DNA of 64,000 nucleotides. It comes from Simmondsia chinensis. Its lineage: Eukaryota > Streptophyta > Magnoliopsida > Caryophyllales > Simmondsiaceae. Location: positions 11,229,501-11,293,500 of the forward strand of contig JAGTTD010000018.1 of assembly GCA_018398585.1 (NCBI GenBank), in the 5' to 3' direction. Every line of letters begins with the position of its first letter. The first letter of the stretch is position 1. Both the position numbers and the translations under genes were made by a program. The notes beneath the pieces are model-generated. The model was not told the DNA's origin. It did not search any database and saw only the letters and a list, made by a program, of their open reading frames with translations. This document shows, in pieces, positions 36,133 through 46,971 of this stretch.

Positions 36133-37480
36133 GATTGTGTTAAAAAATTTCAGTTCAAGAGTGTGTCATATGATGATGGTTTATTTAATTGATCTGAAAT
36201 TCTTGATGTAAATATTGATGGCCACTCTCACCAGAATATGATCCTGACTTGGCTATAAAAGTTTTTTAATTAGTTCAGAACGAATACATTAAGTAATAGA
36301 GATTGCTCGTTGTTTAAACTGATGAAAGTATTGTTTCAAAAAAGATGCCAAGAAAACTAAGGGAAGAGTCCACTTACGGTAATCATCTATCTTAGGAATT
36401 AGGAACCTCTATAGGGTAACATAAAACATAAATCAAAATAGCCTTGTATTTTCATAAAAAGCACAGGACATTAGTATTTAAAAGGAATTGCCGAAGCACT
36501 TAGATATTGTTGTTGCCGAGACTGAAAAGCCAACATGACAAGGTATTTGCTATCCCGTCTCCTCTAGTTGTGACTGGTAGATAATTCACTAGTGTTCTGG
36601 TGAGTGGGCTTTTAGTAAGGGCACCAAGAGATAGTCATTTGAGTCAAGGAATGTAGTTTTGATTTTGAGTGACTATCTTTATGTACCAATTTCTTTAGAA
36701 GTTTGATTTCTATTTACTATTTGCTTTAAAATAGTCTTTCATTCATTTCTTTTGAGAAATAGATTGATATTTAAGTAAATAAAATATTTATTTAAAAGGT
36801 AAATTGATAGATAGTTGACTTAATTTTAATCAAAACTACATTAATGGTAATTTATTAATCTAATACAAGCTAGACTGTGTAACCATATAAAAGAAGAATT
36901 TCTTGACGACCATATAGCTTTTAAAGTGGCACTTGATCTTGGGTCACATTAATCTAATATGATTCAAAATTGGTTTGATCTGTCTTAGGGGATCATTAAG
37001 TACTAAAATGATGACTAATATGCGAATCATTTTTGAATTAATAGTGACTAAAAGAGCCTTTAAGAGTAAAGGTTAGAGGTACTAAACTGCTAGAACATGT
37101 TCATAAAATGTTTATGGACTATTAAAAGTTCAGGTGAGCCAAAGCGCTGAGTATTTCGTAAAAGTTTATGAATGACTACTCAATAAGTTAATAAATTGAT
37201 GTTCCTATGAAGACTGAAATCTTGAATTCTTTGAAAAGTTCAAAGAATTAAAGACTAAAATTGGGATTGGTTAGGTAATTATATAAAGTCACTTTGGTTA
37301 GATCAAAGTGGTGATTTCAAGAGAATTCTTAATTTTCCTTACTACAAACTATTGTAGAAAGGATCAATAATGTATTATTGAATATGGTAAGATTCATATG
37401 ATATAACTTCAACCAAGTTATTGACCTTTAGATTTAATCTGAATGGATCTACAAGGGCAAAGAGTTGAGGGGATGCTAAG
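36133..37480 (+). other. Copia-type element interior, middle part, unrecognised
   Basis: This resumes the copia element after the gypsy insertion. It is AT-rich with frequent stops. By position it should hold integrase to early RT sequence, but I could not recognise a motif. Confidence 0.4.
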
Positions 37481-37489
37481 GTTCAGACC

Positions 37490-37920
37490 TTCTAGGCTAG
37501 ATTGATAGCAGCGGGTTGTGCCCTAAAGGAAGGAATCATCTTTGATGAGACCTTCTAGCCGAATGCTATGCTTAAGTCCATAAGGATGCTCTTATCCATT
37601 ATATCTTACTGTGATGAGATATGGAAATGGAAATCATGACGACGTTTTCTAAATAGCATCTGGAGAATGTTATGCATATGATACAATGAAACAAGTTTTT
37701 TTGCCAAGAGTCAGGAACATATAGTATGCAAACTGAGGAAGTCCATTTGTAGACTTAAATAAGCATCTTGTTCATTGAAAGTAGATTCAATGACTCCTTT
37801 CAAGTCTTAGGGATTTGAATTAATGGTTAGTGAACTACGAGTGTACGAGTTACATTACCAAAAAGAAGTGACTTTCAAAGTGTTGTATATAAATGCAATT
37901 TCAACTCATTAAGAACTATG
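37490..37920 (+). pseudogene. Ty1/copia reverse transcriptase remnant
   Basis: The translation across frames shows KEGIIFDETF, then MLKSIRMLLSI, then DEIWKW near 37615. After a break come VCKLRKSIC and GFELMVSEL, and finally VTFKVLYINA near 37880-37905. These follow the copia RT order EGIDFDETFSPV, LKSIRILLAI, YEIWQMDVKTAF, VCKLxKSIYGL and VLYVDD. The catalytic YVDD is degraded to YINA, and stops and frameshifts are frequent. The enzyme would synthesise cDNA; this copy is dead. It identifies the 21050-40279 element as Ty1/copia. Confidence 0.8.
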
Positions 37921-38143
37921 GTGAAGAGTGAAGCAGTCTTGTATTGCTTGGTTCACCATGGAAGTCGGGTACTTGACAGCTATAATATTGTTGAGTAGAC
38001 TAATTGACTCAAAAGATTCTTAAAAGATGAAAGCTTGTTAGTAAAAGAATGGGACTGTGACAAATCAATATTATTAACTTTTATAGTCAATGAGTTGACA
38101 GATCCCTATGGGATAATAATACAATACAGGGCTAATTAGTTTT

Positions 38144-38159
38144 AGAAAAAGTGGAAGAT
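38144..38159 (+). promoter_or_regulatory. Polypurine tract of copia-type element
   Basis: AGAAAAAGTGGAAGAT lies immediately before the 3' LTR start TGTTGGAATCGG. Confidence 0.85.
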
Positions 38160-40279
38160 TGTTGGAATCGGTGTCCTGAAAAAACCAATTATTGAATTTT
38201 TTAAATATTAATTAAATAAAATTATTTTATTTATTTATTGTATGATTATGCTTTACGGGTCAAATGTATGTGTGATGGTTTTCTAAAATGTTCCATGAGA
38301 TGGACATAGTCCAAGACGACAAGTCAAATTTGGTTTAAAGGGTCAATGACATTGAGCTACTGATAGACTTAAATCGAATTAGTGATATGTCGTCGAAGTA
38401 TATGTTCGTAGTCAATAATGAGTTTAGACAACTTGTTTGATAAGACTATAATATGATACTTTAGATAACTTGTCTTGGTTATATGGATAGGGATCCAAAA
38501 GTATTATACTTGTGTTGTCTATATGATTGGAACATTGAGCAGGACCACCTAATTTATTTATTTTTTTTAAAATGCTATCAAAAATAATTTCCTTTCTGGT
38601 TGGGAGCCCTCGGAAAGAGCCTCTCTTTAGGGTCCCACCTTGAAGGGGTAAGGCTGCGTACATCCTGCCCCCAGACCTTGCATATGCGGGAGCCCTTCAG
38701 GCACTGGAACTGTTGTTGTTGTTGTTGTTGTATCAGAAATAATTAATTATGTAAGACGATAACTCTAAATCCAGAAAATAGTCTGAATTTATGCATGGAT
38801 TGCTCGTTGCTTTGATGTGTTAAAAGAATTAGTCACATGCGTGACTTAAATCTTGCATGCATTAGGTAACGACATGGAGTGTAGCGGGAATAGGTGCTTT
38901 ACTTGGAATCTATAGTCTCTTACAAGATAAAGATGTCTCCTTAGTTGATTCGCAAACATACAAACAGATTCAAGAATCTTTGGCCAAAATTTTCCATAAG
39001 TTTGACATTCGAAATTTGTGTAGAAATTATTTTCTGTATTGATGAATTGTTTGAGAAGGGCATCAGGAACTATGGTGAAAGATGTAAGAAAATTAGCGAT
39101 AGTTGGTAAAACTATTTTTCTTCACAGATATCTAATAAAGTAGCTGATTGTAATAATAAAACTTACTTGAAAATTATTAAATAATAATATTTAGTTCTAA
39201 AGTGCAGTAGTATTTTTTAATGGAATTAAATATTACTAAATGGTAATCAATGTTATCAAAGTGTTGAGACATTTGGAGCTAGAATTGAGTTTATCTCTGA
39301 GTCCCTTTTCAAGTCTCTAGAAGTACACCAGTTGAAAATATTTAAATTAAATTCATGAGATAAATATTTATTATGAGATGAATAAATTTATTTTGGTAAA
39401 TGTAATTTATAAGATAAATTATTTATTCATAAGATGAATAAATTTATTTTACCAAAAATAATTCATAAGATGAATATATACATGTGGTATTTTACAAAAA
39501 AAAAAAAGAAAAGGAAATCACGCATGATTCCAAGTTGCAATCCATGCCACACAGATGTGACCAAGTCGTTCCCTGAGTCACAGTATGCAGGTATTTGCAG
39601 CATCTGCCGCAGATCAATTGCAAGGCGACACATTTCGTAGCCAGCAATGCTCCTCCTACCTATCTGTGTGTACGCGAGGAAGCCAATAGCGATTGGACAC
39701 ATGGCAACCGTTGGTAACTAAAAAATCAAGCGGTTTTATTTTTGAGATTACGACGTCGTTTTTTATTTATTTAAATGCGTTTAAGTTTTCTTTTTGCAAT
39801 CCTAAATTGATTTTTGAAATATTTTTTTCTATCCAAGGCCTATTATAAATCGGAGGTCTTGAGAATTTAGTTAATTAACATTGAAAATTTTCTGAAAAAT
39901 TTGATTTTTCCAAAAATTAAAAGGGAGAATTTTTCTTTGAAATTTTTCCTTGTAAATATTTTCGGAGCCCACACTCCGGGTGTCAAGGAGTCATTGCCGA
40001 GAAGATCTCGCGGTCTCGATGATTCCTCCTGAGCGTCAATTATGGTCTACAATCCAGGTATTCCCGATTTATTTTCTTTTAAGCTTTCCTTTAGTTTTTC
40101 CAATTTTATTTATGCTTTTAATTCAATGTTTATTATATTCCTAAAAATTCTATATCGCTATGTATTTATTAGAATAGAGGCCCTTAGATTTAAAACTAAA
40201 ATTTTAAAATTGTTTCCGCTATGCCTGATCTAGCCAATTTATTAAAAAAAATAGTTTTAGAAATTAAATTTTTCCTACA
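38160..40279 (+). repeat. 3' LTR of copia-type element
   Basis: It runs TGTTGGAATCGGTGTCC ... TTTTTCCTACA. It is longer than the 5' LTR mainly because of the SINE at 38590-38730 and small indels. Confidence 0.85.
38590..38730 (+). mobile_element. Short SINE fragment with (TTG)n tail
   Basis: The body contains GGTAAGGCTGCGTACATCCT and CCCCAGACCTTGCATATGC, a segment seen in Au-like plant SINEs, and ends in (TTG)7. The flanking 14-bp duplication is TATCAAAAATAATT (38576-38589) and TATCAGAAATAATT (38731-38744). The 5' LTR has a single uninterrupted copy of this target. At 141 bp it lacks a clear pol III promoter box A, so it is probably 5'-truncated or a short family. Confidence 0.88.
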
Positions 40280-40284
40280 AAACA

Positions 40285-41504
40285 TTCTTGGGGTCCTATG
40301 TGGTAGCAACCTACCAAAGGGAGCTATATTGACCGAGGGGATACAAACCTGCTTATGCAGGTCGACAACCATTTCCTAATTCGATGGTTATACAAGCACA
40401 AGGGTACTTTGTTGACCTCATGAGGAATGCTCAACCCTTTGGGGGTATTTAAACAGAAAAGAATCCAATCATGAGATGCAATGGCTTCAGCCACTAGGAC
40501 TGGAGCATTACCCACGCTTATCCAATTGTAGTCAAGAACTCTTCCAATTTAATCATGGACAATAAAGCAACTTGTTGCACTATTACCTATTTTCACTCAT
40601 CAAAATTCATTTTAACCCAACCTTTGCAAGGAGATATCCATTCCACTCTAATGCTTTCTACTCATTGTATTCGACCGCCTTCTCATGTTTACTTTATCTG
40701 TTCTGAAACATCTTAGCACTCCTACCTTTTTAGATAGACTAGAGGAGGTGCACCATTCTTTCAATTCCATCTTTACCTTGGTCTTTCTTATTACTCCACA
40801 ATTCAAAAATTCATTTGGACTCTTTTTAGGTCTACAAGCTTTAACGAATTCAACTATTGAGTTGCGCCCTAATAAGTCTGTAAAGCTAACGGATTTGACT
40901 AAATTTTAGGTCTCGGGTCTATGAGTCCTAACGTATTCAATTGACTAGTTGTAACCTTTGAGTCTATAAACCTAACTTCTTAGATTCTTTTGGTTCCATG
41001 AAGTCCTTTGGTTGAACTTCTTGAAACTGTGGATCCTTTTACACTTGACTTGTTAAATTGACTACGTCCCTAAATTGATGATTTATAAAATCCCTATCCA
41101 ATTTTAGGGCAACTTAAACCCAGAAATAGGGTTCATTTAGAACCCTGTTGACCCAAGTGTGGGAATTCTCGTTTAGATACTCTTCTATGCTAATGTTCTT
41201 GCTTTCAGAAGACAAGGAGGGTTGGGTTAAATTTACAAACAAAAAGGGGTGCTAATGACTTCTCTACCTTAGTCGTTGTGCCCCTATAATATTTTGGTCA
41301 AGTATTTTTTTTAAAAGAATTTTTTGGTCAATCATATCCCAACGGAAATCCTCATCTGTCTCATTTCCATCCAAGTCAAAATGTGAGCCTTTAAGGCTCA
41401 TGAAATGTATATTGCTCAAACAGCAACCATGACCGAAGATAATAACATGGCAAAATTAGAGGTAGGGTACTTCAATTTTGTTCAAACACTTTATCGCACA
41501 TAAA
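40285..41504 (+). other. Possible continuation of plus-strand gypsy gag, then unassigned
   Basis: Right after the copia element the sequence resumes at 'ttcttggggtcctatgtgg'. Up to about 40600 it reads loosely like the low-complexity Gln/Trp/Asn-containing gag text expected after 21044, but no diagnostic motif is visible. I see nothing to support from 40600 to 41504. Confidence 0.3.
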
Positions 41505-42105
41505 GTTTGATGCTGGGAAAACCACTTTATATAACTCATTCGTCTTGTGTTTGATAAAGTCTTATGGGGCTAGAGTGGGCTCGATGGACTGTTGTCACGC
41601 GTGGCAATGGGGTGAGGTGTGAACGTTTTTTGCCTTGGTCTTTTCTTTGTGTACAACCTTTGTACTCATAGTCGTTGCGACAAAATTGAAAATGTGGAAA
41701 TTCATTTCTTTGGCTGAGTGCCCAGCTTTGACATCGATCTCGAGCTTTTGCTCATCAAGCATGAGCTCAAGGGTGAGGAGATCGAGGTTATTGTTGGGCT
41801 CAAGCTTCAATAGCTCAAGTAGTTGCCTGTGTCCACACCTGTTCTTTCCTTAAATGAGGGCCAAATTTTTCACCTCGTGGTATCCATCCACTCCTTCCTT
41901 AATTGCCCTCTCCTTCAATGATTAGGCTAGATTTTTCGCCATTTCCATAACTATTTGACACGATAACTGGGTGTGTCATTGGCCAATAAATTGGCCAAGC
42001 CAAAAAGATTGAGAATTGTAAAGGGAATTTCACCCATATACTTCTCTTTCTTTTCCAATCTTCTTCTTTCTCCTCTCTTTCTTGAGGTCTCGTTGTTGTT
42101 CCATC
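41505..42105 (+). repeat. Dispersed LTR-like repeat, right copy, first part
   Basis: It shares 'ataaagtctt', 'agagtgggct' and TATA-like 'tttatata' with 15330 onward. It breaks at the LTR insertion at 42106 and resumes at 46013 with 'ccattactg' (left copy 'ctattactg'). Confidence 0.5.
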
Positions 42106-42893
42106 TGTTGGAAAATATTTTAAAAATAATTTTCGCAAATTAATCAACACAGCATAAAAGAAGAGAAATTCAAATTCTAAATTTAAATACAAGGCCTGAT
42201 GTAATTAAACTTTCTAATTAAATGTAAATCTCTACTCTAATAAGTTCATATTGACATAAAAATATCATATAAAATAAATCTAAACATGATATGTAGAAAA
42301 TGATAAAAAGGGAAACACTAAAGTAAAACTTTAAATACATAGCTTGAGCATAAATTCAATTCTGAATTTGATGTCAAAAAATTGAAGAAAGAACACTTAA
42401 CACCTCAAGGTTTTCTTCATAATAACCTCTTTAACATGAGAGTATGGTGCTTCCTAAATTTTTAATTTTTTAAAAAAAAAATTACAAAATGATAATTTTT
42501 ACTCTCAATCTTTCTGAAAAACAAATTTTTTAGAAAAATTATGCTATACTTTAATTTTTGAAACCTCTTTCTCAATGAGTTGTATTTTAGGAGAAAACTT
42601 GAAAGGAAAAAGAAAGTCATAACCTTTCGTCGCAAGTTAGAAACTAGTATATAAAAATACCAGTGTGGCTGTTCTTTTAAATAAAAATGAGCAAATCTTC
42701 TTGTGCAGATTTTCACATTTCCACGAGAAAAGTGTTGTAGAGGAACTGACAACGAACGCCACGTGTCAAGCACCAATTGGGACGGGTCAAGGGTGGCGTG
42801 CTAGTAGAACAGCACGTGTGAGGGCGTGTCTTTTCAAATTGGCGTTGCATGAGCAAGTGTCACAGATAATTTTTAGACTAGTTATGATGGCAG

Positions 42894-44189
42894 TGAGGTT
42901 CACTCACCCAGCCAAAGCACACCCTTAAAACACACGAAAATCGCGCAAAGGAAAAGCGAGGAGGAATATACAAGAGTAAGGGACTATTTCATTAATTCAT
43001 TTATCGGATTACATAGCCTATCAAATGACTACAAATTATACATATTTATAGACCTTAACAACCCCAAGGCAATGGGTGTCTTCCGTGCTAGGTGGCGCCT
43101 CCTCCTTTAGCCGACCGTGCCCATGATCTCAAGTAATACCCATTAGCGGTTATCTTCAAAGCTGGTCAAAAGCCCACACTCATTTTAGGCACCTATTTTT
43201 AACCGGCGGTTATCCCATACTCAACCCCACTCTTCCTCTTTTCCCGCTCAAATCTCGTTTGAACTAGTCAAGGGTTTTTCCCGCTTTTCTTCTTAGGTAA
43301 CCGTCACCCATGTGCTCAACACACTCCTTTTTTTTCCATCTAGGTCCGAGCCTAAATGGGCCTCGTTGGGCCTGTGCATGCATGCGCTGGCCTGGGCCAA
43401 CGCACGCCTAAGCATGCCCTGGGCTGGGCTGGGCCTACGCATGCCCTAGGCCGGGCCAGCGCCTTGCGTTGGACCCGCGCTCTGCATTGGGCCCGCGCAT
43501 GCCTTGGGTCAAGGCCCAAACCTTGGGAGTGTCCGTTTGCCAACTCCAAGTTACTATCAACACTTAGGCCTACTTAAGATCCGTTTGGGTCAGTGCCACA
43601 TTACGTCTAGGTGAAGGTCCGTCGTCACATTGGCACAGCGCATCCACTCTTGTGCGCTTGGACTTAGCTTTCATGCCTTGTCTTTGCTTGTGCACATAAT
43701 GCCCCTGAACCGCACGCCTTGGTTCAATGCTGTGCAACAAGCGCATGGCCCTTGGTCCGTTGATGCCATGCTCAGGCTCATCTCCGTTAGACCCGGTTCA
43801 TCCATACAAAGGATGTGCACTGCATATATATTTGTACCTCATTGATATCTGTCTCATATTGGCACAACGCATGCGTTGCATTTAGTCATGGGTCCATCCT
43901 TTACTTGTGTGGCACAACTAACGTGCGCCTGCTTGAGCATGATCATGCGCTTGACTAGTGATCCTTTACTATGTCAATGTGCTGCTTCAAGCGCACATGC
44001 CCTTCCGGGGTCATGCTTGGGACAAGGTCCGTTATGTCCCGAGTCGCAGCCAAAACCTGGGTGCTGACATCCAACCAAGCACTAGAGGTTTGCGCAACCA
44101 GTGCCTATGTCGGAGCATTGATCGGGGCACGAGGTGCATAATGCCAGGCATCACCCTACGCGCGGTATCCCAATGTTAAGGGTCTTACA
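42894..44189 (-). mobile_element. GC-rich LTR-like insertion (probable solo LTR)
   Basis: The minus strand begins TGTAAGACCCTTAACATTGG, a common plant LTR-type start, and has a TATA-like motif (TATAAATATG) near 43041-43050. The stretch 43340-43520 is strongly GC-rich with repeated GCGCATGCC and GGGCTGGGC words, unlike its AT-rich host LTR. The left end (TGAGGTTCACTC) is a guess, and the 5-bp flanks do not match cleanly (only GCAG on both sides). Confidence 0.45.
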
Positions 44190-44281
44190 GCAGGGCAGCG
44201 CACTATGGCCCTTTTAGGAAATAACAGAACTCGCGGCCTAATGATATGCTGTTTTTTGTCTCTATTTTTATATGAAATTTA

Positions 44282-44958
44282 GAGTAAATTACAGAAAGTT
44301 TTTTGTTATTTTTGCTTTAAAAATGGAAAATTTCTCTCATAAATAAAATTATTTATTAAATCCCCTTACTTTTAAAAAATTATCACTTTGACTCGAACAA
44401 CTTTTTTTGACCACTTTCCCCCCCAAAATAAGATAGTTAATTATTTAATTTTATTTTTAGGTAGGATTTTATATTTTAAGAATAAAATAAGAATTTTTGT
44501 ATATTTATAGAAAAAGGGGGGTTTTTTGTATTTATAAAAATTATTATTTTAATTAATTATATAGTAGTGATATTATAATATCAACAAAAATATTATATTT
44601 TATGTTATAATTTTTTTTTAAATTTGTAAAAATATTTTTTATCTTCTCAACTTATAATATCATTACTATAATTAATTAAAATAATTATATATTTTTCATG
44701 AATATATAAAATTCCCTTAATTCTATTGAGAAAAACATAAAATTTTTCTAATTTTTGCTAAATAATATAAAATCTCCTTTTTAAAATATAATTAAATACT
44801 TAACCCCCTCACTTTTGAGGGGCAAAATGGTCAAAACAAGTTTCATGGGGTTAAGTGACAAATTTTTAAAACTGAGGGGATTTTGTGATTGCTTTTATTT
44901 ATGATGGGGATTTTCTATTTTTAAAGCAAAAGATGAGAGGATTTTCTGTAATTTATCC
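44282..44958. mobile_element. MULE-like element with long inverted repeats, 677 bp
   Basis: The left end is GAGTAAATTACAG; the right end reverse-complemented is GGATAAATTACAG. The similarity of the two arms extends inward for roughly 200-300 bp (for example 'tttgctttaaaaatggaaaa' on the left arm). A 9-bp flanking duplication, TGAAATTTA (44273-44281) and TAAAATTTA (44959-44967), 8 of 9, fits Mutator-like transposons. Nothing is encoded. The arms could fold into a long hairpin. Confidence 0.75.
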
Positions 44959-46012
44959 TAAAATTTATCTTATAATTTTGTTCAACATCAAAAATTTATT
45001 CATCTCATGAATTCAGTTTAAATATTTTCAAAGGGTGCTTTATGTTAAGGCCTGTGAAGTAACCTCATGAACAATTTAACTCTAGCTCTAGATGATTATA
45101 TCTAATTATCAACACTAGATAACATTGATTACTATTTAAATAATGTTCTAGAATTAAACATATTCACTTAAGAATTCCCCAATTAGTATTATGTTAACGA
45201 TCGACCCCTCTATGAGATACCATGAAAAATTATAAATAAAACTACCATTATTATGTTTCTCACATCTTTTCCTTAAGTTATCGACTTGCCCCTTTTCGGA
45301 AAATTCTATGATACAAAATATAATTTTACTATCAATTCCAATGCAATCACTTGGAATGCTTTGGCCAGAGATTTTGAAGTATTCAACACTTGTAAATCTA
45401 ATTCAAGGGACATATGTATTTCAAAAGAGATCATAGATTCCATATTAAATGTTTTGTTCCTGCTACACATAATGTACAAAAGATTTTGGCCCACATGAGA
45501 CCTCACTTTTCATTGCATCAAAGTGACATAGACACTACGTGCACGGGCCCAGGACAATCTTAATATTTAGAGTCGTCGTCTTAATAAAATGAATTAGTTA
45601 TTTCTAATAGCAGTTAAAAATTAAGTAATCCATGTGGTCCACCTCAGTGTTTCAAATTTATTGACAAACAACAACATAGCACTTCTAGATCCCTATCCAC
45701 ATGACCAAGACGAGTCATGTGAGGTATCATATTACAGTCACAAGTTGTCCAAATTTATCACTAACTACGAACATACTTTGAAAACATATCACAATTTTGA
45801 TTAAGTATAGCCGTGGTTCAATCTTATTGATCACTTAAACCAAACTTTGACCTATCATCTTGGCTACGTCAGTTTCATGGAATGTTTTAGAAAAAACAAT
45901 CACATGTATGATTAACTCGTAGAACAGTATCAGACTCTAAATAAACAAAACAATTTTTTTTTATTAATTATTAAAACTAAATAATTAGGTTTTCGGCACA
46001 CTGGTGCCAACA

Positions 46013-46188
46013 CCATTACTGTTCAAGTTGGAGCATACTCAATTGCATTATCCGAGAGTACACTCTTATCGTGGCATCAAGTTCACCCCAACCATTGGAG
46101 TGCCAGTTGATCCCGTTTGTGCGGTGCAAGGGCAGAAATGATTTAGGGCAAAGGTGAACTTCTTGGTGTGACAATTCCTTGGTTTGAT
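46013..46188 (+). repeat. Dispersed LTR-like repeat, right copy, second part
   Basis: 'ccattactg..aagttg..gcatactc' and 'ggagtgc..ttgatccc' align with about 15912-16040. This is the continuation of 41505-42105 after the inserted LTR. Confidence 0.5.
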
Positions 46189-46193
46189 TATGT

Positions 46194-46971
46194 TAGAATA
46201 ATAGCTAATATTCAGACATAACGACGAAAGAGAGAGCAATTAGAAAGATCTTACGAAAAAATGATACTACGCCATGGTAAAGACCATTGTCCTAAAAGAC
46301 GATTTCACCGCTGCTTCGGTGCACACAATACAATCGGTGGCCATCCTCCAGGATTAACGTGATCTGACTCGTAACGTGCACTCGTTAATTGTCGGGTAGG
46401 AGTGCCTAAGAACTTTGCCCAACGAAAAGAATAGGACAAAAATGGAGGCAGAGAGAGAGGAGATTGGTATGTTATTGTTCTTGCTGATGAGGTGTATAGA
46501 AATGATGTAGAACACGGGTATTTATACCAGTGCAAGGCATCAAAAAATGGTAACAAGCATCAAAAAAAGGGCTGCAATGAATCTCAACAACTATATTTTT
46601 AATTAGCCATGAATTTCAATAGTCATAATCTTAATGGCCATAAACGGCTAGTAATGAGGATTTGTAATGACAAATGTGTAGTAAAGAGGCACTGTAAATT
46701 ACAATAGGGGTTTTGAAAAATTATTTTCCAAAAAAAAAATATACCTATTAAGAAAAAGATTACCCACACCAACACCCAAGCACGGGGCGGCGTGGTGGGG
46801 GGGCGAGCGGGCTGCGCGCATGTTGTCCCCATCATTCTCTCACTCTTAACTTAATTCAAGAATTTAAGTTACATACATATATTTAAACTAGGCCATCTCT
46901 CACTATTTTTTCCATGTGGGATAGAACGTTTCCATAAGACTCAAGGTTAGCTTGTATCATTTTTTTGAACA
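46194..46971 (-). repeat. 3' LTR of minus-strand family A relative
   Basis: In plus coordinates TGTTAGAATAATAGC ... TTTTTTGAACA. In reverse complement it matches the family A LTR around 'ggaggac.gccgccgg' and 'gtcttttaggacagtg', but it lacks about 250 bp of the family A 3' portion. Confidence 0.88.

Larger units (their letters stand above)
21050..40279 (+). mobile_element. Ty1/copia-type element, split by later insertions
   Basis: LTRs at 21050-22811 and 38160-40279 bracket a primer-binding site (22814-22826), a polypurine tract (38144-38159) and a degenerate copia reverse transcriptase (37490-37920). The flanking duplication is AAGCA (21045-21049) and AAACA (40280-40284), 4 of 5. Its own interior is only about 3.5 kb, because 24326-36127 is a later gypsy insertion. 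I find no recognisable copia gag or integrase in 22827-24320, so the element was probably deleted before or after that insertion. Confidence 0.85.
42106..46012 (-). mobile_element. Composite minus-strand LTR of the copia-type family
   Basis: In plus coordinates it starts TGTTGGAAAATATTT and ends ...GTGCCAACA. The flanks are CCATC (42101-42105) and CCATT (46013-46017), 4 of 5. The right end in reverse complement follows 38160-38400. At 3.9 kb it is twice the family's LTR length because it contains the MULE-like element at 44282-44958 and a GC-rich LTR-like insertion at about 42894-44189. No internal region is seen, so it is a solo LTR. Confidence 0.7.

Noticed and set aside
43352..44179. Arg/Pro/Ala-rich open frames on both strands
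   Set aside because: GC-rich composition of the LTR-like island keeps several frames open; no motif is visible.
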